Shown: positions 26,259 through 35,455, counted from the stretch's first letter. The stretch is 41,093 bases of DNA from Alphaproteobacteria bacterium (GCA_018969785.1 JAGWXR010000005.1:1-41093), one strand, 5' to 3'. Numbers and translations are program-made. The notes: generated from the letters alone by a model not told the origin.

Positions 26259-26731
26259 CGCCCTTCCGCACACAGCTTCGGGAAACCGACATCGCCGCGG
26301 TCAGGCAACTGGTCAGGGACACGCGCGTCTTTTCCGACACGGAAGTGGGCTGGGCCGGTGAGGTGATCGAGGCCGCCCTGAAGAACCCTGTCGGCGCAGG
26401 CTACTTCGCCCTGATGGCCGACGGACCCGCAGGCCTCGAGGCATTCGCCTGCTACGGCCCAATCGACGGGACACTAAACAGGTTCGACCTCTACTGGATC
26501 GCGGTCTCGCCCGCCGCACAGGGCAAGGGCCTCGGCGCAAGGCTGTTGGCCGCAAGCGTGGACGATGCCCGCGCGCGCGGCGCAACACACATGTTCATCG
26601 ACACATCAACCCGCGATGACTATGCCGCCGCCCGCGCCCTCTATCTCTCTCAGGGCTTCGAGTTGCAGGGAACCCTCGTCGACTTCTACAGCGACGGCGA
26701 CAGCAAGGCCCTGTTCGGCCGCAGGCTCTAG
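26255..26731 (+). CDS. GNAT-family N-acetyltransferase
   Basis: A 158-residue GCN5-type acetyltransferase. The acetyl-CoA pyrophosphate loop is seen as LYWIAVSPAAQGKGLGARLLAA (Q-x-x-G-x-G) near residues 85-106, followed by the C-terminal ARALYLSQGFELQGTLVDFY. It overlaps the ATP-grasp stop by 4 bp (ATGA) and is the last gene of the operon. In methanogens a GNAT enzyme (AblB) acetylates beta-lysine made by AblA, a KamA homologue, giving the osmolyte N-epsilon-acetyl-beta-lysine; here an analogous role is inferred, with the ATP-grasp enzyme adding a further step. Confidence 0.9.
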   Translation: MTPFRTQLRETDIAAVRQLVRDTRVFSDTEVGWAGEVIEAALKNPVGAGYFALMADGPAGLEAFACYGPIDGTLNRFDLYWIAVSPAAQGKGLGARLLAASVDDARARGATHMFIDTSTRDDYAAARALYLSQGFELQGTLVDFYSDGDSKALFGRRL

Positions 26732-26743
26732 CAGCCGCTGCCT

Positions 26744-27679
26744 CTAGTGCGACCGCTCGGCCGGCGCCACCTGCCGCCCCAGTTGCCGCTCGCGCCAGAC
26801 GATGAACACTCCCGACCCCACCACGACGGCCGCACCGACAAACACCTCGGCCACCGGCACCTCGGAAAAGAACAGCCAGCCCAGGGCCACCGCCCAGATC
26901 ATCGCCGCGTAGTCGAAATTCGCCAGCGTCGAGGCCGATGCATGCCGGTAGCTCGTCGTCATGAGCAGCTGCCCGATGCCGCCGAGGACACCCAGCATGG
27001 CCAGCACCAGGAACTGCTCCAGCGTCGGTGTCACCCAGTCAAACGCCAGCGTGATGCCGCTGACCACGGCGCAGCAGAACTGGAAATAAAAGGCGATTGT
27101 CAGCGGCGCTTCCGAATGGCTCATGCTGCGGATGAAGATCATCGTGAACGCCACGCAGACGGCATTGGCGAGCGCAAGGACCACACCCCAGCCGGACGCG
27201 ACCTCTCCCGACAAATGCGGCAACAGCATGATGAGCACCCCGGCAAACCCGGCACCGACCGCACTCCATCGATAGACCCCCACCCGCTCGCCAAGCAGCG
27301 TCGCCGCCAGCACGACCACGATCAGGGGCGAGGCAAAGCCGATGGCCGTCAGGTCGGCCACCGGCAGGAACACCAGCGCACTGAAATAGCTGAACATCGC
27401 AAGGATCCCGGTCGCCGCACGCCGGGCATGCAGCAGCGGATGCTGCGTCCTCAGCGAGCTGAGGGGGATCCTGCTGATCAGCATCCAGGCGAGCAGCGGA
27501 ACGAACGCGAACGAGGCGCGGAAGAAGACCATCTCGCCCACCGGGATCTCGCCGGCAAGCAACCGGCCAAGGATCGCCATCAGCGTGAATGCAAGCGTCG
27601 CCAGCACCTTGAGCAGGATCCCCAGGAGCGGCCGCGCTGCCGGCGCCGCCGCCGGTAGGGGATCCGCGCTCAGAGCCAC
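26744..27679 (-). CDS. EamA/DMT-superfamily permease
   Basis: A drug/metabolite transporter with two five-helix EamA repeats: LLGILLKVLATLAFTLMAILGRLL to LLGERVGVYRWSAVGAGFAGVLIML, then GWGVVLALANAVCVAFTMIFIRSM to FFSEVPVAEVFVGAAVVVGSGVFIV. The frame is open to 27760, but the part upstream of 27679 lies inside corA. I place the start at GTG 27679, which overlaps the last 10 bp of corA and gives 311 residues, the normal family length. There is no ATG before the first helix. Substrate unknown. It converges on the kamA operon, 12 bp from its end. Confidence 0.88.
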   Translation of the reverse strand: MALSADPLPAAAPAARPLLGILLKVLATLAFTLMAILGRLLAGEIPVGEMVFFRASFAFVPLLAWMLISRIPLSSLRTQHPLLHARRAATGILAMFSYFSALVFLPVADLTAIGFASPLIVVVLAATLLGERVGVYRWSAVGAGFAGVLIMLLPHLSGEVASGWGVVLALANAVCVAFTMIFIRSMSHSEAPLTIAFYFQFCCAVVSGITLAFDWVTPTLEQFLVLAMLGVLGGIGQLLMTTSYRHASASTLANFDYAAMIWAVALGWLFFSEVPVAEVFVGAAVVVGSGVFIVWRERQLGRQVAPAERSH

Positions 27680-28653
27680 TTTCTCCAGCGGAACAGCAGG
27701 TACGGCACGACGGCCGACAGCACGATCGATACAAGCGCCAGCGCATAGCCATGCGACCACTCGAGCTCTGGCATCAGCTTGAAGTTCATGCCCCAGATGC
27801 TTGCAAGCAGGGTCGGCGGCAGGAACACCGTGGCCGCAACCGACAGGATGCGGATGATGCGGCTCTGCTCGATGTTGACCACGCCCAGGATGGCATCAAG
27901 CAGGAACGTGATCTTGTTGGAAAGGTACGTCGTGTGGTCGCTGAGCGACTGCACGTCACGGGTCATTACCTTGATGCGGCCCTTGATGTCCTTCGATTGC
28001 CGCTGGTCCATCGCCTGCGACAGGAACGCAAGCAGCCGCCCCAGCGAGATCAGGCTTTCCCGCGCTTTGGACGTGAGGTCGTTCTTCGCCCCGAGGCGCA
28101 GCAGGATCTGCTGGTAGTCCTTCGAGGCATCATTGGCATTGCTCGAGAAGACCTGCTTCGAGACCACGTCGACCTCGTTGCCGACCTTCTCCAGCACATC
28201 CGCCGTCCGGTCGATGACCGCCTCAAGCAGGCCGGCCAGCACCAGTTCGCCCTTGAGCCAGGCATGCGCCTGCCGCTCGGCGCGGTTGGCGAACGTGTTG
28301 AAGGGTTGGGGCTCAGAATAGCGAACTGTCAGCAGGCGGTCCCCCGCCAGGATGAAGCTTGCAGCACGGCATTGCGGATCGGCAGAATCCGTGCCCGACA
28401 GGATCAGCGCCGTCATGAACACCGCATTGTCCTCGAGATAGAGCCGGCTCGAGATCTCGATCTCGTCCAGGTCATCGCGCGTCGGGGTATCGACACCGAG
28501 GAAGCTGCGGATGGCCTCCCGCTCCTGAAAAGTCGGATCGAACACATCCACCCAGACCGAATCCGACGGGATCACGATCGGGTCATCCGACTCCCCCGAG
28601 CAGGTCAGGTTGCGACGAAGGCAATGCTCCCTGAGACCGTAGGAACGAAGCAT
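27670..28653 (-). CDS. corA: CorA-family magnesium/divalent cation transporter
   Basis: A 327-residue inner-membrane channel for Mg2+ (or Co2+/Ni2+). It has a large acidic cytoplasmic N-terminal domain, a long coiled helix region (DYQQILLRLGAKNDLTSKARESLISLGRLL and VQSLSDHTTYLSNKITFLLDAILG), then two C-terminal transmembrane helices with the selectivity signature WGMNF at the end of TM1 (usual form YGMNF). The C-terminus LLFRWRKWL is typical. Overlap with the EamA start suggests the two are co-transcribed. No Mg2+-responsive leader could be identified in 28654-28917. Confidence 0.94.
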   Translation of the reverse strand: MLRSYGLREHCLRRNLTCSGESDDPIVIPSDSVWVDVFDPTFQEREAIRSFLGVDTPTRDDLDEIEISSRLYLEDNAVFMTALILSGTDSADPQCRAASFILAGDRLLTVRYSEPQPFNTFANRAERQAHAWLKGELVLAGLLEAVIDRTADVLEKVGNEVDVVSKQVFSSNANDASKDYQQILLRLGAKNDLTSKARESLISLGRLLAFLSQAMDQRQSKDIKGRIKVMTRDVQSLSDHTTYLSNKITFLLDAILGVVNIEQSRIIRILSVAATVFLPPTLLASIWGMNFKLMPELEWSHGYALALVSIVLSAVVPYLLFRWRKWL

Positions 28654-28917
28654 GGGCCACCTCGGGCGTGGACAGTTGGGGACTGAAGCATGCCCTTATA
28701 ACCACGACGCACCACATGCTGCCAATGCCGGAAATCTGCGGCATGTTTGGCCGGAAACCATCCAAAGCGTGGCGTCGATCTCACAGCGCCCGGCGAAATT
28801 CCGGCTTCCTGCATTGCGTTTACAGATCGAAAAGGCTTTAGAAGCAAAAGCTGCAGGGAAAGCCGAACCGGATCCGATGCCGGCAAGGCTCGCGGCAAGC
28901 AAGGACTGGAGCAAGCC

Positions 28918-29199
28918 ATGGAACTCGGCGATCTTTTTAGCTTTGACAAGAAAGTTGCACCCTCGATCATCAAGCCGATCTACTGGATCGGCATGGTGCT
29001 GATCATCTTCGTCAACATCATCTACTTCTTCTTCGGGTTTGGACGCCTGTTCACGGTGGGCTTCTTCACCGGCGTCTGGGAGATGCTGGCCGCCATTGTA
29101 TCGACCACCTTCGGTGTTCTCGGGCTGCGGATCGGGGCGGAACTCTGCCTCGCCATCTTCGAGATCCACGAGAAGACGACGTCCTCCTCGGGCAGCTAG
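28918..29199 (+). CDS. DUF4282 membrane protein
   Basis: A 93-residue protein with two transmembrane helices (IIKPIYWIGMVLIIFVNIIYFFFG and FTGVWEMLAAIVSTTFGVLGL) and the DUF4282 pattern LFSFDKKVAPSIIKPIYWIG, ending in RIGAELCLAIFEIHEK. The ATG at 28918 is chosen because GGAG lies 6 nt upstream and the family starts at this point; the frame upstream to 28747 is non-family sequence. Function unknown. Its stop shares CTAG with the stop of the convergent flavoprotein gene. Confidence 0.88.
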   Translation: MELGDLFSFDKKVAPSIIKPIYWIGMVLIIFVNIIYFFFGFGRLFTVGFFTGVWEMLAAIVSTTFGVLGLRIGAELCLAIFEIHEKTTSSSGS

Positions 29200-30344
29200 G
29201 ACCCGCTGCCGGACCGGCGCGGCTGCTCGCCCTCGGCGCGCGGCATCGTCTCCTGCGCGGCCAGCGGCGGGGCACCTTCAAAGCCCTGCCGCCGCGCATG
29301 GAAGTATGTCGACTGCGCGAGCGAGCGGAACGCCCACGTGCCGATCGCTGCATCCCAGGCCCAGTCGGGCGGTGCCAGGTCTAGCAGCCGCCGCAGCATC
29401 AGCTTGCCACGGAAGCGAGGTGCCTCCTCGCCAAGCGCTACCGCCGGATGGTCACCCCCGGCAAAGATCCAGTCAGCCGCCAGCTGCGCGCAGCGCCGCC
29501 CCAGGCGAAGCGTCTGCACGATCCCCCCGCCGGTCAGCGGCGAGACATGCCCCGCCGCATCGCCGATGAGCATGACCCGGCCCGTATGCGTTCGCTTGAG
29601 AGTGGCACCCGCGGGGATCAGTCCGCTGCGCCGCGCCAGCGGTTCTTCGAGCCGGAGCCCGAGGCGCCGCCGGAGCATCTCGACGAAGCCGTTGATGTCG
29701 GGCCGCACCCCGCCCGAGGCCGCAAGCCCGACCTGCATGATCCCGACCCCGGGCACTGCCCAGCCGATATAGCCGGGCGCCAGCGACGATGTCAGGAAGC
29801 AGTGCAGGAACCGCTCGTCGAGGGCAGGTTCAGGCGCAAACTCCAGTTCGATGCCGCAAAGGAAGGATCTGTTCCGGCCAAGCGCAAACTGACGGGCCAC
29901 CTGTGAGCCCGCGCCATCGGCACCAACGAGCAGCCGCGCCTTGATGCCGTGGTCGGCGATCTCGACAAAGGAACCGGTGTCGAGGGCCGAGCGGAAGGAC
30001 CGCCCCGTCAGCACCTGCGCTCCGGCCCGCATGGCCTCGCGCGCCATCCACCGCAGCAGCGCCGGCGTGTCTGTCGCCAGGAAGAAATAGCCCGGCGATG
30101 ACAGGTCGACCGACCGCCCCCCGGGCGCATGGACCCGCACCTCGCGGATCATGCGCGTCAGTCCGACAGGAATGTCGGTCTCTTCAATGGCTTCCTTGAC
30201 CAGGATGCCGGTCGTCCTGACACCCTCGCCCGGATCGTCCTTGCGTTCCAGCACCGCCACGCGCAATCCCCGCATCGCGGCCGTCCGGGCGCAGGCAAGC
30301 CCTGCAAAGCTCGCACCCACGATGACGAGATCATATTCGCGCAC
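29196..30344 (-). CDS. FAD-dependent oxidoreductase, geranylgeranyl reductase type
   Basis: A 382-residue flavoprotein of the PHBH/geranylgeranyl-reductase superfamily. It has the Rossmann motif YDLVIVGASFAGLACARTAA near the N-terminus, LLVGADGAGSQVARQF in the middle and the FAD-phosphate motif GRVMLIGDAAGHVSPLTGGGI. The start is GTG 30344, because CGGAGG lies about 8 nt upstream and the GxGxxG fold follows after four residues; the extended frame to 30401 adds non-family sequence. Relatives reduce isoprenoid double bonds or hydroxylate aromatics, so the substrate is open. It is monocistronic and convergent with the DUF4282 gene. Confidence 0.9.
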   Translation of the reverse strand: MREYDLVIVGASFAGLACARTAAMRGLRVAVLERKDDPGEGVRTTGILVKEAIEETDIPVGLTRMIREVRVHAPGGRSVDLSSPGYFFLATDTPALLRWMAREAMRAGAQVLTGRSFRSALDTGSFVEIADHGIKARLLVGADGAGSQVARQFALGRNRSFLCGIELEFAPEPALDERFLHCFLTSSLAPGYIGWAVPGVGIMQVGLAASGGVRPDINGFVEMLRRRLGLRLEEPLARRSGLIPAGATLKRTHTGRVMLIGDAAGHVSPLTGGGIVQTLRLGRRCAQLAADWIFAGGDHPAVALGEEAPRFRGKLMLRRLLDLAPPDWAWDAAIGTWAFRSLAQSTYFHARRQGFEGAPPLAAQETMPRAEGEQPRRSGSGS

Positions 30345-30425
30345 GAATGCCCCCTCCGGATTGCCGGAAGATAGGGGGGAACCGCAGGCCCGTTGGGCCA
30401 ATCAGCCCGAAATGTAGCGCTGCTC

Positions 30426-30445
30426 ACACTGGCAGGAGCCAGTGT
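30426..30445 (-). terminator. Stem-loop immediately after acs
   Basis: ACACTGGC (30426-30433), loop AGGA, and GCCAGTGT (30438-30445) form a perfect 8-bp stem directly adjoining the acs TAA on the minus strand. No T-tract follows, so it may stabilise the mRNA 3' end or act with Rho and not as a canonical intrinsic terminator. Confidence 0.5.
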
Positions 30446-32380
30446 TTAACGCCGGGCGTTCTGCACGAGGTCGTTCACCACGCCGGGATCGGCCAGCGTC
30501 GTGGTATCGCCCAGGTTCGACGTATCGCCCTCGGCGATCTTGCGAAGGATGCGACGCATGATCTTGCCCGAACGCGTCTTTGGAAGACCCGGCGCCCACT
30601 GGATGACATCGGGCCTGGCAATCGCACCGATCTCCTTGGCCACCCACTGCACGAGCTCCTTACGCAGATCCTCCGTCGACGCCACGCCGGCCTTCAGCGT
30701 GACGTAGGCGTAGATCCCCTGCCCCTTGATGTCGTGCGGATAGCCCACGACCGCCGCCTCGGCGACCTTGGGATGCGCAACAAGCGCAGATTCCACCTCG
30801 GCCGTCCCGAGCCGGTGGCCGGACACATTGATCACGTCATCAACCCGGCCCGTGATCCAGTAGTAGCCGTCGGCATCCCGCCGGCAGCCGTCGCCCGTGA
30901 AGTACTTGCCCGGATAGGTCTTGAAATACGTGTCGATGAAGCGCTGGTGGTCGCCATAAACCGTACGCATCTGTCCCGGCCATGAATCGGCCAGCACCAG
31001 GTTGCCCGTCGTCTCGCCTTCCAGCACCTTGCCCTCGGCATCCACCACCTGGGGCACGATCCCGAAAAACGGCCGCGTCGCGGAACCAGGCTTGAGGTCA
31101 GTGGCACCGGGCAGCGGCGTGATCAGGATGCCGCCGGTTTCCGTCTGCCACCACGTGTCGACGATCGGGCAGCGGCTGTCACCCACCACGCGGTGATACC
31201 AGAGCCAGGCCTCCGGATTGATCGGCTCGCCCACCGAGCCCAGGAGCCTGAGCGACGCCCGGCTTGTCTTCTTCACCGGCTCTTCACCGTCACGCATCAG
31301 CGCCCGGATCGCCGTCGGCGCCGTGTAGAAGATATTGACCTTGTGCTTGTCGATGACCTCCCAGAACCGCGACACCGTCGGATAATTGGGCACGCCCTCG
31401 AACATCAGCGTCGTGGCGCCATTCGAGAGCGGTCCATAGACGATGTAGCTGTGTCCCGTGACCCAGCCCACGTCGGCGGTGCACCAGTAGATGTCGCCAT
31501 CATGATAGTCGAAAACGTACTGGTGCGTGATCGAGGCATAGACGATATAGCCACCCGTCGTATGCAGCACGCCCTTCGGCTTGCCGGTCGAACCCGACGT
31601 GTAGAGGATGAACATCGGGTCCTCCGCATTCATCTCCTCCGGCTTGCACTCGGCAGGGACCTTCGCAGCCAGCTCGTGATACCAGTGGTCGCGACCCGCC
31701 TTCATGGCGACGGTGCCGCCCGTACGCTTCACGACGATCACCGACTTCACGTTCGGACACTGCTTGAGCGCCTCGTCGGTATTGGCCTTCAGCGGAATAT
31801 GCTTGCCGCCCCGCAATCCCTCATCCGCCGTGATCACGAAATCCGAGGCACAGTCGAGCACGCGCCCGGCAATGCTGTCGGGCGAGAACCCGCCGAAAAC
31901 AACCGAGTGCACCGCGCCGATGCGCGTGCAGGCCAGCATCGCATAGGCGGCCTCCGGGATCATCGGCATGTAGATGGTGACGCGGTCACCCTTCTTCACG
32001 CCCTGCCCCTTCAGCACATTCGCGAAGCGGCAAACCTCGTCGTGAAGCTGCTGGTAGCTGATGTTTTTCGAGTCCTTCGGATCATCACCTTCCCAGATGA
32101 TCGCCGTCTGGTTCGCACGCTTTGCAAGATGACGGTCGATGCAATTGGCACTGACATTCAGCACCCCGTCCTCGTACCAGCGGATATGAAGGTCAGCCGC
32201 GCTGTACGAGACATCCTTGACCTTCGTGTACGGCCGGATCCAGTCGATGCGCTTGCCCTGTTCCCGCCAGAACGACACCGGGTCGGCGACCGAGGCGCGG
32301 TACATGTCGAGATACCTCGCATTGTCGACAAGGGCGCGCTGGGACCAGGCCGCAGTCACGGGAATCATTTGCTCGGACAT
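30446..32380 (-). CDS. acs: Acetyl-CoA synthetase (AMP-forming)
   Basis: Activates acetate with ATP and CoA to acetyl-CoA in the cytoplasm. The 644-residue length is standard. Seen are the P-loop [21 protein letters not shown], the acetate-pocket/adenylation motif [18 protein letters not shown], and [17 protein letters not shown] with the reactive lysine near residue 606 that Pat-type enzymes acetylate to switch the enzyme off. The frame extends to 32455; the ATG at 32380 with GGAG 9 nt upstream is the family start (MSEQMIPVT). It lies 37 bp downstream of a CaiB-type CoA-transferase in the same direction, so a two-gene operon for carboxylate/CoA metabolism is likely. Confidence 0.97.
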   Translation of the reverse strand: MSEQMIPVTAAWSQRALVDNARYLDMYRASVADPVSFWREQGKRIDWIRPYTKVKDVSYSAADLHIRWYEDGVLNVSANCIDRHLAKRANQTAIIWEGDDPKDSKNISYQQLHDEVCRFANVLKGQGVKKGDRVTIYMPMIPEAAYAMLACTRIGAVHSVVFGGFSPDSIAGRVLDCASDFVITADEGLRGGKHIPLKANTDEALKQCPNVKSVIVVKRTGGTVAMKAGRDHWYHELAAKVPAECKPEEMNAEDPMFILYTSGSTGKPKGVLHTTGGYIVYASITHQYVFDYHDGDIYWCTADVGWVTGHSYIVYGPLSNGATTLMFEGVPNYPTVSRFWEVIDKHKVNIFYTAPTAIRALMRDGEEPVKKTSRASLRLLGSVGEPINPEAWLWYHRVVGDSRCPIVDTWWQTETGGILITPLPGATDLKPGSATRPFFGIVPQVVDAEGKVLEGETTGNLVLADSWPGQMRTVYGDHQRFIDTYFKTYPGKYFTGDGCRRDADGYYWITGRVDDVINVSGHRLGTAEVESALVAHPKVAEAAVVGYPHDIKGQGIYAYVTLKAGVASTEDLRKELVQWVAKEIGAIARPDVIQWAPGLPKTRSGKIMRRILRKIAEGDTSNLGDTTTLADPGVVNDLVQNARR

Positions 32381-32417
32381 CCGGATCATCTCCTGCAAGA
32401 AACGGGGGCGCTGGACT

Positions 32418-33587
32418 TCAGTTCGGTTCGGCCAGGACTTCGTCGGTATGCGCACCGATGGGCGGCGGGTCCAGCCGGATTGAACAGGGCGTCTTCGAGA
32501 ACTTCAGCCCGGGACGCATGGCAACATAGCGCCCCTCGCCCGCAATCTCGCGCTCCTCGAAGAACCCGACCGACTTCAGGTGCGGATCCTCGAACAGCGT
32601 CGTCATCTCGTTCGCCCGCATGGCCGGAATGTGATGCTCGGCGCAGAGCGCCATCCATTCCTCGGTGGTGTGCCGGGCCGCCGCCTCGCGCATCATGTCG
32701 TAATAGACATTCACGCGCGCCTTGCCGTCCGCTGCCGACAGGAAGCGCTCGCTCTCATAGGCATTCGCAATGCCGCCGAGTTCCAGGAACTTCACCGAGC
32801 CCTCGCGGCTGGCCGGCAGCACGACGATGAACCCGTCACGGGTCTTGTACGGCCGACGGTGCGGCGTGATGGTGGTCGGATGACCGAACTTGCCCGGTAC
32901 ATCCGGATAGGTCTTGCCCCAGATATGTTCGGCCTGGATGAAGCCCGTGAAGGTCTCAAGCATTGGCACCTCGACGAACTGCCCCTCGCCCGTCCGCGCC
33001 TTGTGCTGCAGGGCGGCCAGCGTCGCGATGACCGCAAACAGGCCGCAGGTCTTGTCCGCGATGATCGACGGCAACGGCCTGAGCGCCGGATCGCCATCAT
33101 AGAGCGGCAGCAGGTCGCAAGCCCCAGACGCCGCCTGGATCAGGTCGTCGAACGCCTGCCGTCCGTTATAGGCGCCACCCGATCCATACCCGACCGCCTC
33201 GACATAGATGATGTCCGGCTTGATCGCAGCCACGTCCTGGTAGCTGAACCCGAGCCGGCGCATGGCTTCAGGGCGCATGTTGTGGATGAAGACATCTCCG
33301 CGGCGCACGATCTTCTGCAGCGCCCGCTTGCCGGCCTCACTCTTCAGGTCGATGGCAACCGATCGCTTGTTGCGGTTCAGCGCCACGAACAGCGGCCCCA
33401 TGGTCTGCGACTTCGGTGCCTTGCCCTGTCCGCGCTGTCGATCACCCGAGGGCTCTTCGATCTTGATCACGTCCGCCCCGAGGTCACCCAGTGTCTGGGT
33501 TGCATAGGGCCCAAGCACATATTGCGTCAGGTCGATGATCCTGACCCCGTGCAGGGGGCCGGCCGGAGCCGCGCTTTTCGCCGTCAT
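32418..33587 (-). CDS. CaiB/BaiF family (class III) CoA-transferase
   Basis: Moves CoA between carboxylic acids. The 389-residue protein has the N-terminal [53 protein letters not shown], and [11 protein letters not shown], in which Asp147 aligns with the catalytic aspartate that forms the acyl anhydride. The C-terminal part has the [12 protein letters not shown] and [12 protein letters not shown] features of the family. The start is the ATG at 33587; the longer frame to 33641 overlaps the divergent promoter region. Substrates cannot be read from the sequence; formyl-, succinyl- and racemase-type relatives exist. Confidence 0.93.
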   Translation of the reverse strand: MTAKSAAPAGPLHGVRIIDLTQYVLGPYATQTLGDLGADVIKIEEPSGDRQRGQGKAPKSQTMGPLFVALNRNKRSVAIDLKSEAGKRALQKIVRRGDVFIHNMRPEAMRRLGFSYQDVAAIKPDIIYVEAVGYGSGGAYNGRQAFDDLIQAASGACDLLPLYDGDPALRPLPSIIADKTCGLFAVIATLAALQHKARTGEGQFVEVPMLETFTGFIQAEHIWGKTYPDVPGKFGHPTTITPHRRPYKTRDGFIVVLPASREGSVKFLELGGIANAYESERFLSAADGKARVNVYYDMMREAAARHTTEEWMALCAEHHIPAMRANEMTTLFEDPHLKSVGFFEEREIAGEGRYVAMRPGLKFSKTPCSIRLDPPPIGAHTDEVLAEPN

Positions 33588-33661
33588 GGCCTTGCTCTTT
33601 TCTAAAATGGCGGGACAGGCTAACCCTAGCCGCCTTTCCAACCGGAATTCTAGGGGCTCCC

Positions 33662-34411
33662 ATGCAGCTTCATCAATCGTCGTGGCCGGAAATCGAGGAA
33701 TACCTCAAATCCTCAACGGGTATCATCATCCCGATCGGATCGACCGAGCAGCACGGCCCGAACGGCCTCCTCGGCACCGACGCGATCTGCCCCGAAGTCA
33801 TCGCCCGCCTCGCAGGCGACCAGTCCGGCATCCTCGTGGGTCCGACCTTCAATGTCGGCTCGGCACAGCATCACCTCGGCTTCCCCGGCACGATTACGCT
33901 GCGTCCCTCGACCATGATCGCCGCCATGTCGGATTGGGCAGCCTCGCTCATGCGCCATGGCTTCGACCGCATCTACTGGTTCAACGGGCACGGCGGCAAC
34001 ATCGCGCCCGCCAGCGCGGCCTTCTCCGAGATCTACGCCGAGTTCTCCTTCGGCCGCGCCGGTTCGAACCAGCGCCCGGTGAAGCTCTTCCTGCGCAACT
34101 GGTGGGAACTGCCCGGCGTCGGTGACCTGTGTCGCGAGATCTTCCCCGTTGGCGAAGGCAGCCACGCGACTGCCTCCGAGGTATCGGTCACCTATTACGC
34201 CTATCCGCAATCACAGAAGAAGGTCGAGATGCATCCGAAGATCGCGCCGACCGGTTCGATCCGCGATGCCGATGATTACCGCCGGCAATTCCCCGACGGA
34301 CGCATCGGCTCGGACCCGAGCCAGGCTTCCCCCGAGGCGGGCGAGCGCATCGTGAAGGCAGCCGTCAAGGCCCTCATCGGCGACTTCCAGGCCTTCATGA
34401 AGGCAGCCTAG
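33662..34411 (+). CDS. Creatininase-family metal-dependent amidohydrolase
   Basis: A 249-residue protein of the creatininase superfamily, which hydrolyses cyclic or linear amides with two metal ions. Metal-binding positions are conserved: Glu29 and His31 in PIGSTEQHGPN, Asp40 in LLGTDAIC, His110 in WFNGHGGNIAP and Glu173 in GSHATASEVS. Relatives include creatininase, FAPy deformylase (ArfB) and mycofactocin MftE; no mycofactocin genes are nearby and no riboflavin genes are seen, so the substrate is open. Divergent from the CoA-transferase, 74 bp apart, and ending in a CTAG shared with the convergent Rieske ferredoxin. Confidence 0.93.
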   Translation: MQLHQSSWPEIEEYLKSSTGIIIPIGSTEQHGPNGLLGTDAICPEVIARLAGDQSGILVGPTFNVGSAQHHLGFPGTITLRPSTMIAAMSDWAASLMRHGFDRIYWFNGHGGNIAPASAAFSEIYAEFSFGRAGSNQRPVKLFLRNWWELPGVGDLCREIFPVGEGSHATASEVSVTYYAYPQSQKKVEMHPKIAPTGSIRDADDYRRQFPDGRIGSDPSQASPEAGERIVKAAVKALIGDFQAFMKAA

Positions 34412-34734
34412 CCCGCAAGCACCACGACACCGTGGCGCAACTCAAGCACCACCGGCTGCAGCGATTGCCCCGCGCACGGACCGGAGACGCACAACCCGTC
34501 ATCCGGCCTGAAGCGCGCGCCATGGGTGGAACAGACCAGAAGCCCCGCGCTGTCGGTGAAGCGGTCAGGGAATGTCTCGAGCGGCGTACCGCGATGCGGA
34601 CAGCGATTGACAAAGCCCCTGAGCATGCCGCCGCTGTTGACGACCACCACGTCACGCCGTTCCGCGCCCGCGCCAACCACAAAGCCGCGCGCCTGCCCGT
34701 CACCGATCTCTGCCGCCGCGCAAAGCACGCTCAT
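34408..34734 (-). CDS. Stand-alone Rieske [2Fe-2S] ferredoxin-like protein
   Basis: A 108-residue soluble protein with the Rieske ligands CPHRG (Cys-x-His) and CSTHGARF (Cys-x2-His) separated by about 20 residues, followed by the PCAGQSLQP proline/glycine loop. It resembles NirD/BphF-type small Rieske proteins that carry electrons or sit in multicomponent enzymes. The ATG at 34734 overlaps the EVE gene stop in ATGA; an upstream extension to 34776 is out of keeping with the family. It is the last gene of the gpsA operon, and no partner is adjacent. Confidence 0.9.
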   Translation of the reverse strand: MSVLCAAAEIGDGQARGFVVGAGAERRDVVVVNSGGMLRGFVNRCPHRGTPLETFPDRFTDSAGLLVCSTHGARFRPDDGLCVSGPCAGQSLQPVVLELRHGVVVLAG

Positions 34735-35162
34735 GCCCGGGCCTTCAGCCCGCCCAGCGCGCACACCCGCCGCCACTCATCAGCCGTCACCGGCTGCACC
34801 GAAAGGCGCGTATTGTTGACAAGCACCATCTTCGAAAGCGCCGGATCCGCCTTGGCCATCACCAGCGTGACCGGCGTCTTCAGCGCCTCGAGCGCAACCA
34901 CGTCCACCATCGACCAGTCGCCGGCCTCCGCCGTATGGTCAGGATAGGCCTCGCGAACGATCTCGACCGTCCCGACGATCGCGCGCTGGATGTTCGAGTG
35001 ATAGAAGAACCCGCGATCCCCCTTCTTCATCGCTCGCAGGAAGTTGCGCGCCTGGAAATTGCGCACGCCGCTCCACGCCTCGCCCTGCACGCCCCGCGCG
35101 ACCTGCTGCTCCCACGACCAGGTGTCGGGCTCCGACTTCAGAAGCCAGTAGGCACGGCTCAT
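34731..35162 (-). CDS. EVE domain protein
   Basis: A 143-residue EVE (PUA-like) domain protein, of the fold that reads modified bases or RNA. The family opening MSRAYWLLKSEPDTWSWEQQ is followed by WSGVRNFQARNFLRAMKKGDRGFFYHSN and the closing LVNNTRLSVQPVTADEWRRV. It starts at 35162 overlapping the YciI stop by 4 bp (ATGA) and ends overlapping the Rieske start by 4 bp. A gpsA-YciI-EVE order is common in alphaproteobacteria. The ligand is not known. Confidence 0.94.
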   Translation of the reverse strand: MSRAYWLLKSEPDTWSWEQQVARGVQGEAWSGVRNFQARNFLRAMKKGDRGFFYHSNIQRAIVGTVEIVREAYPDHTAEAGDWSMVDVVALEALKTPVTLVMAKADPALSKMVLVNNTRLSVQPVTADEWRRVCALGGLKARA

Positions 35163-35449
35163 GGCGCAATCGCCCCGATCGTGCAGCGCCACGCACGGAT
35201 GTCAACCGAGGCAAACAGCCCGCCAAGCGCGTAGGGATCTGCAGCCGCAAAGGCCTGCGCCGCCGCGAGGTTCTCCACATCGAGCACGATCAGGCTTCCC
35301 GTCATCGCCTGCCCGTCATCGGACAGGAAGGGCCCGGCCAGCTTCACGGCCGCGCGGTTGGCATCGATATAGGCAAGGTGGCGCGGCCGGATCTCCATCC
35401 GCAGCGCTCCCGCATGAGGCTTGTCAATGCAGGTCAGGACAAAAAGCAT
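35159..35449 (-). CDS. YciI-like protein
   Basis: A 96-residue alpha/beta-barrel ferredoxin-like protein of the YciI family. Visible are MLFVLTCIDKPHAGALRMEIRPRHLAYI with the conserved His of the family pocket, AGPFLSDDGQAMTGSLIVLD, and DPYALGGLFASVDIRAW. Characterised homologues are rare (some are dehydrochlorinases), so no reaction is assigned. It begins 6 bp after the gpsA stop. Confidence 0.92.
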   Translation of the reverse strand: MLFVLTCIDKPHAGALRMEIRPRHLAYIDANRAAVKLAGPFLSDDGQAMTGSLIVLDVENLAAAQAFAAADPYALGGLFASVDIRAWRCTIGAIAP

Positions 35450-35455
35450 GCGTTC

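Noticed and set aside
28948-29350. CACGTG at 29336 and other CACGTG hexamers as further parS sites
   Set aside because: Their flanks do not form the GTTCC/GGAAC or GTTTC/GAAAC arms, so only the site at 37557 is kept.
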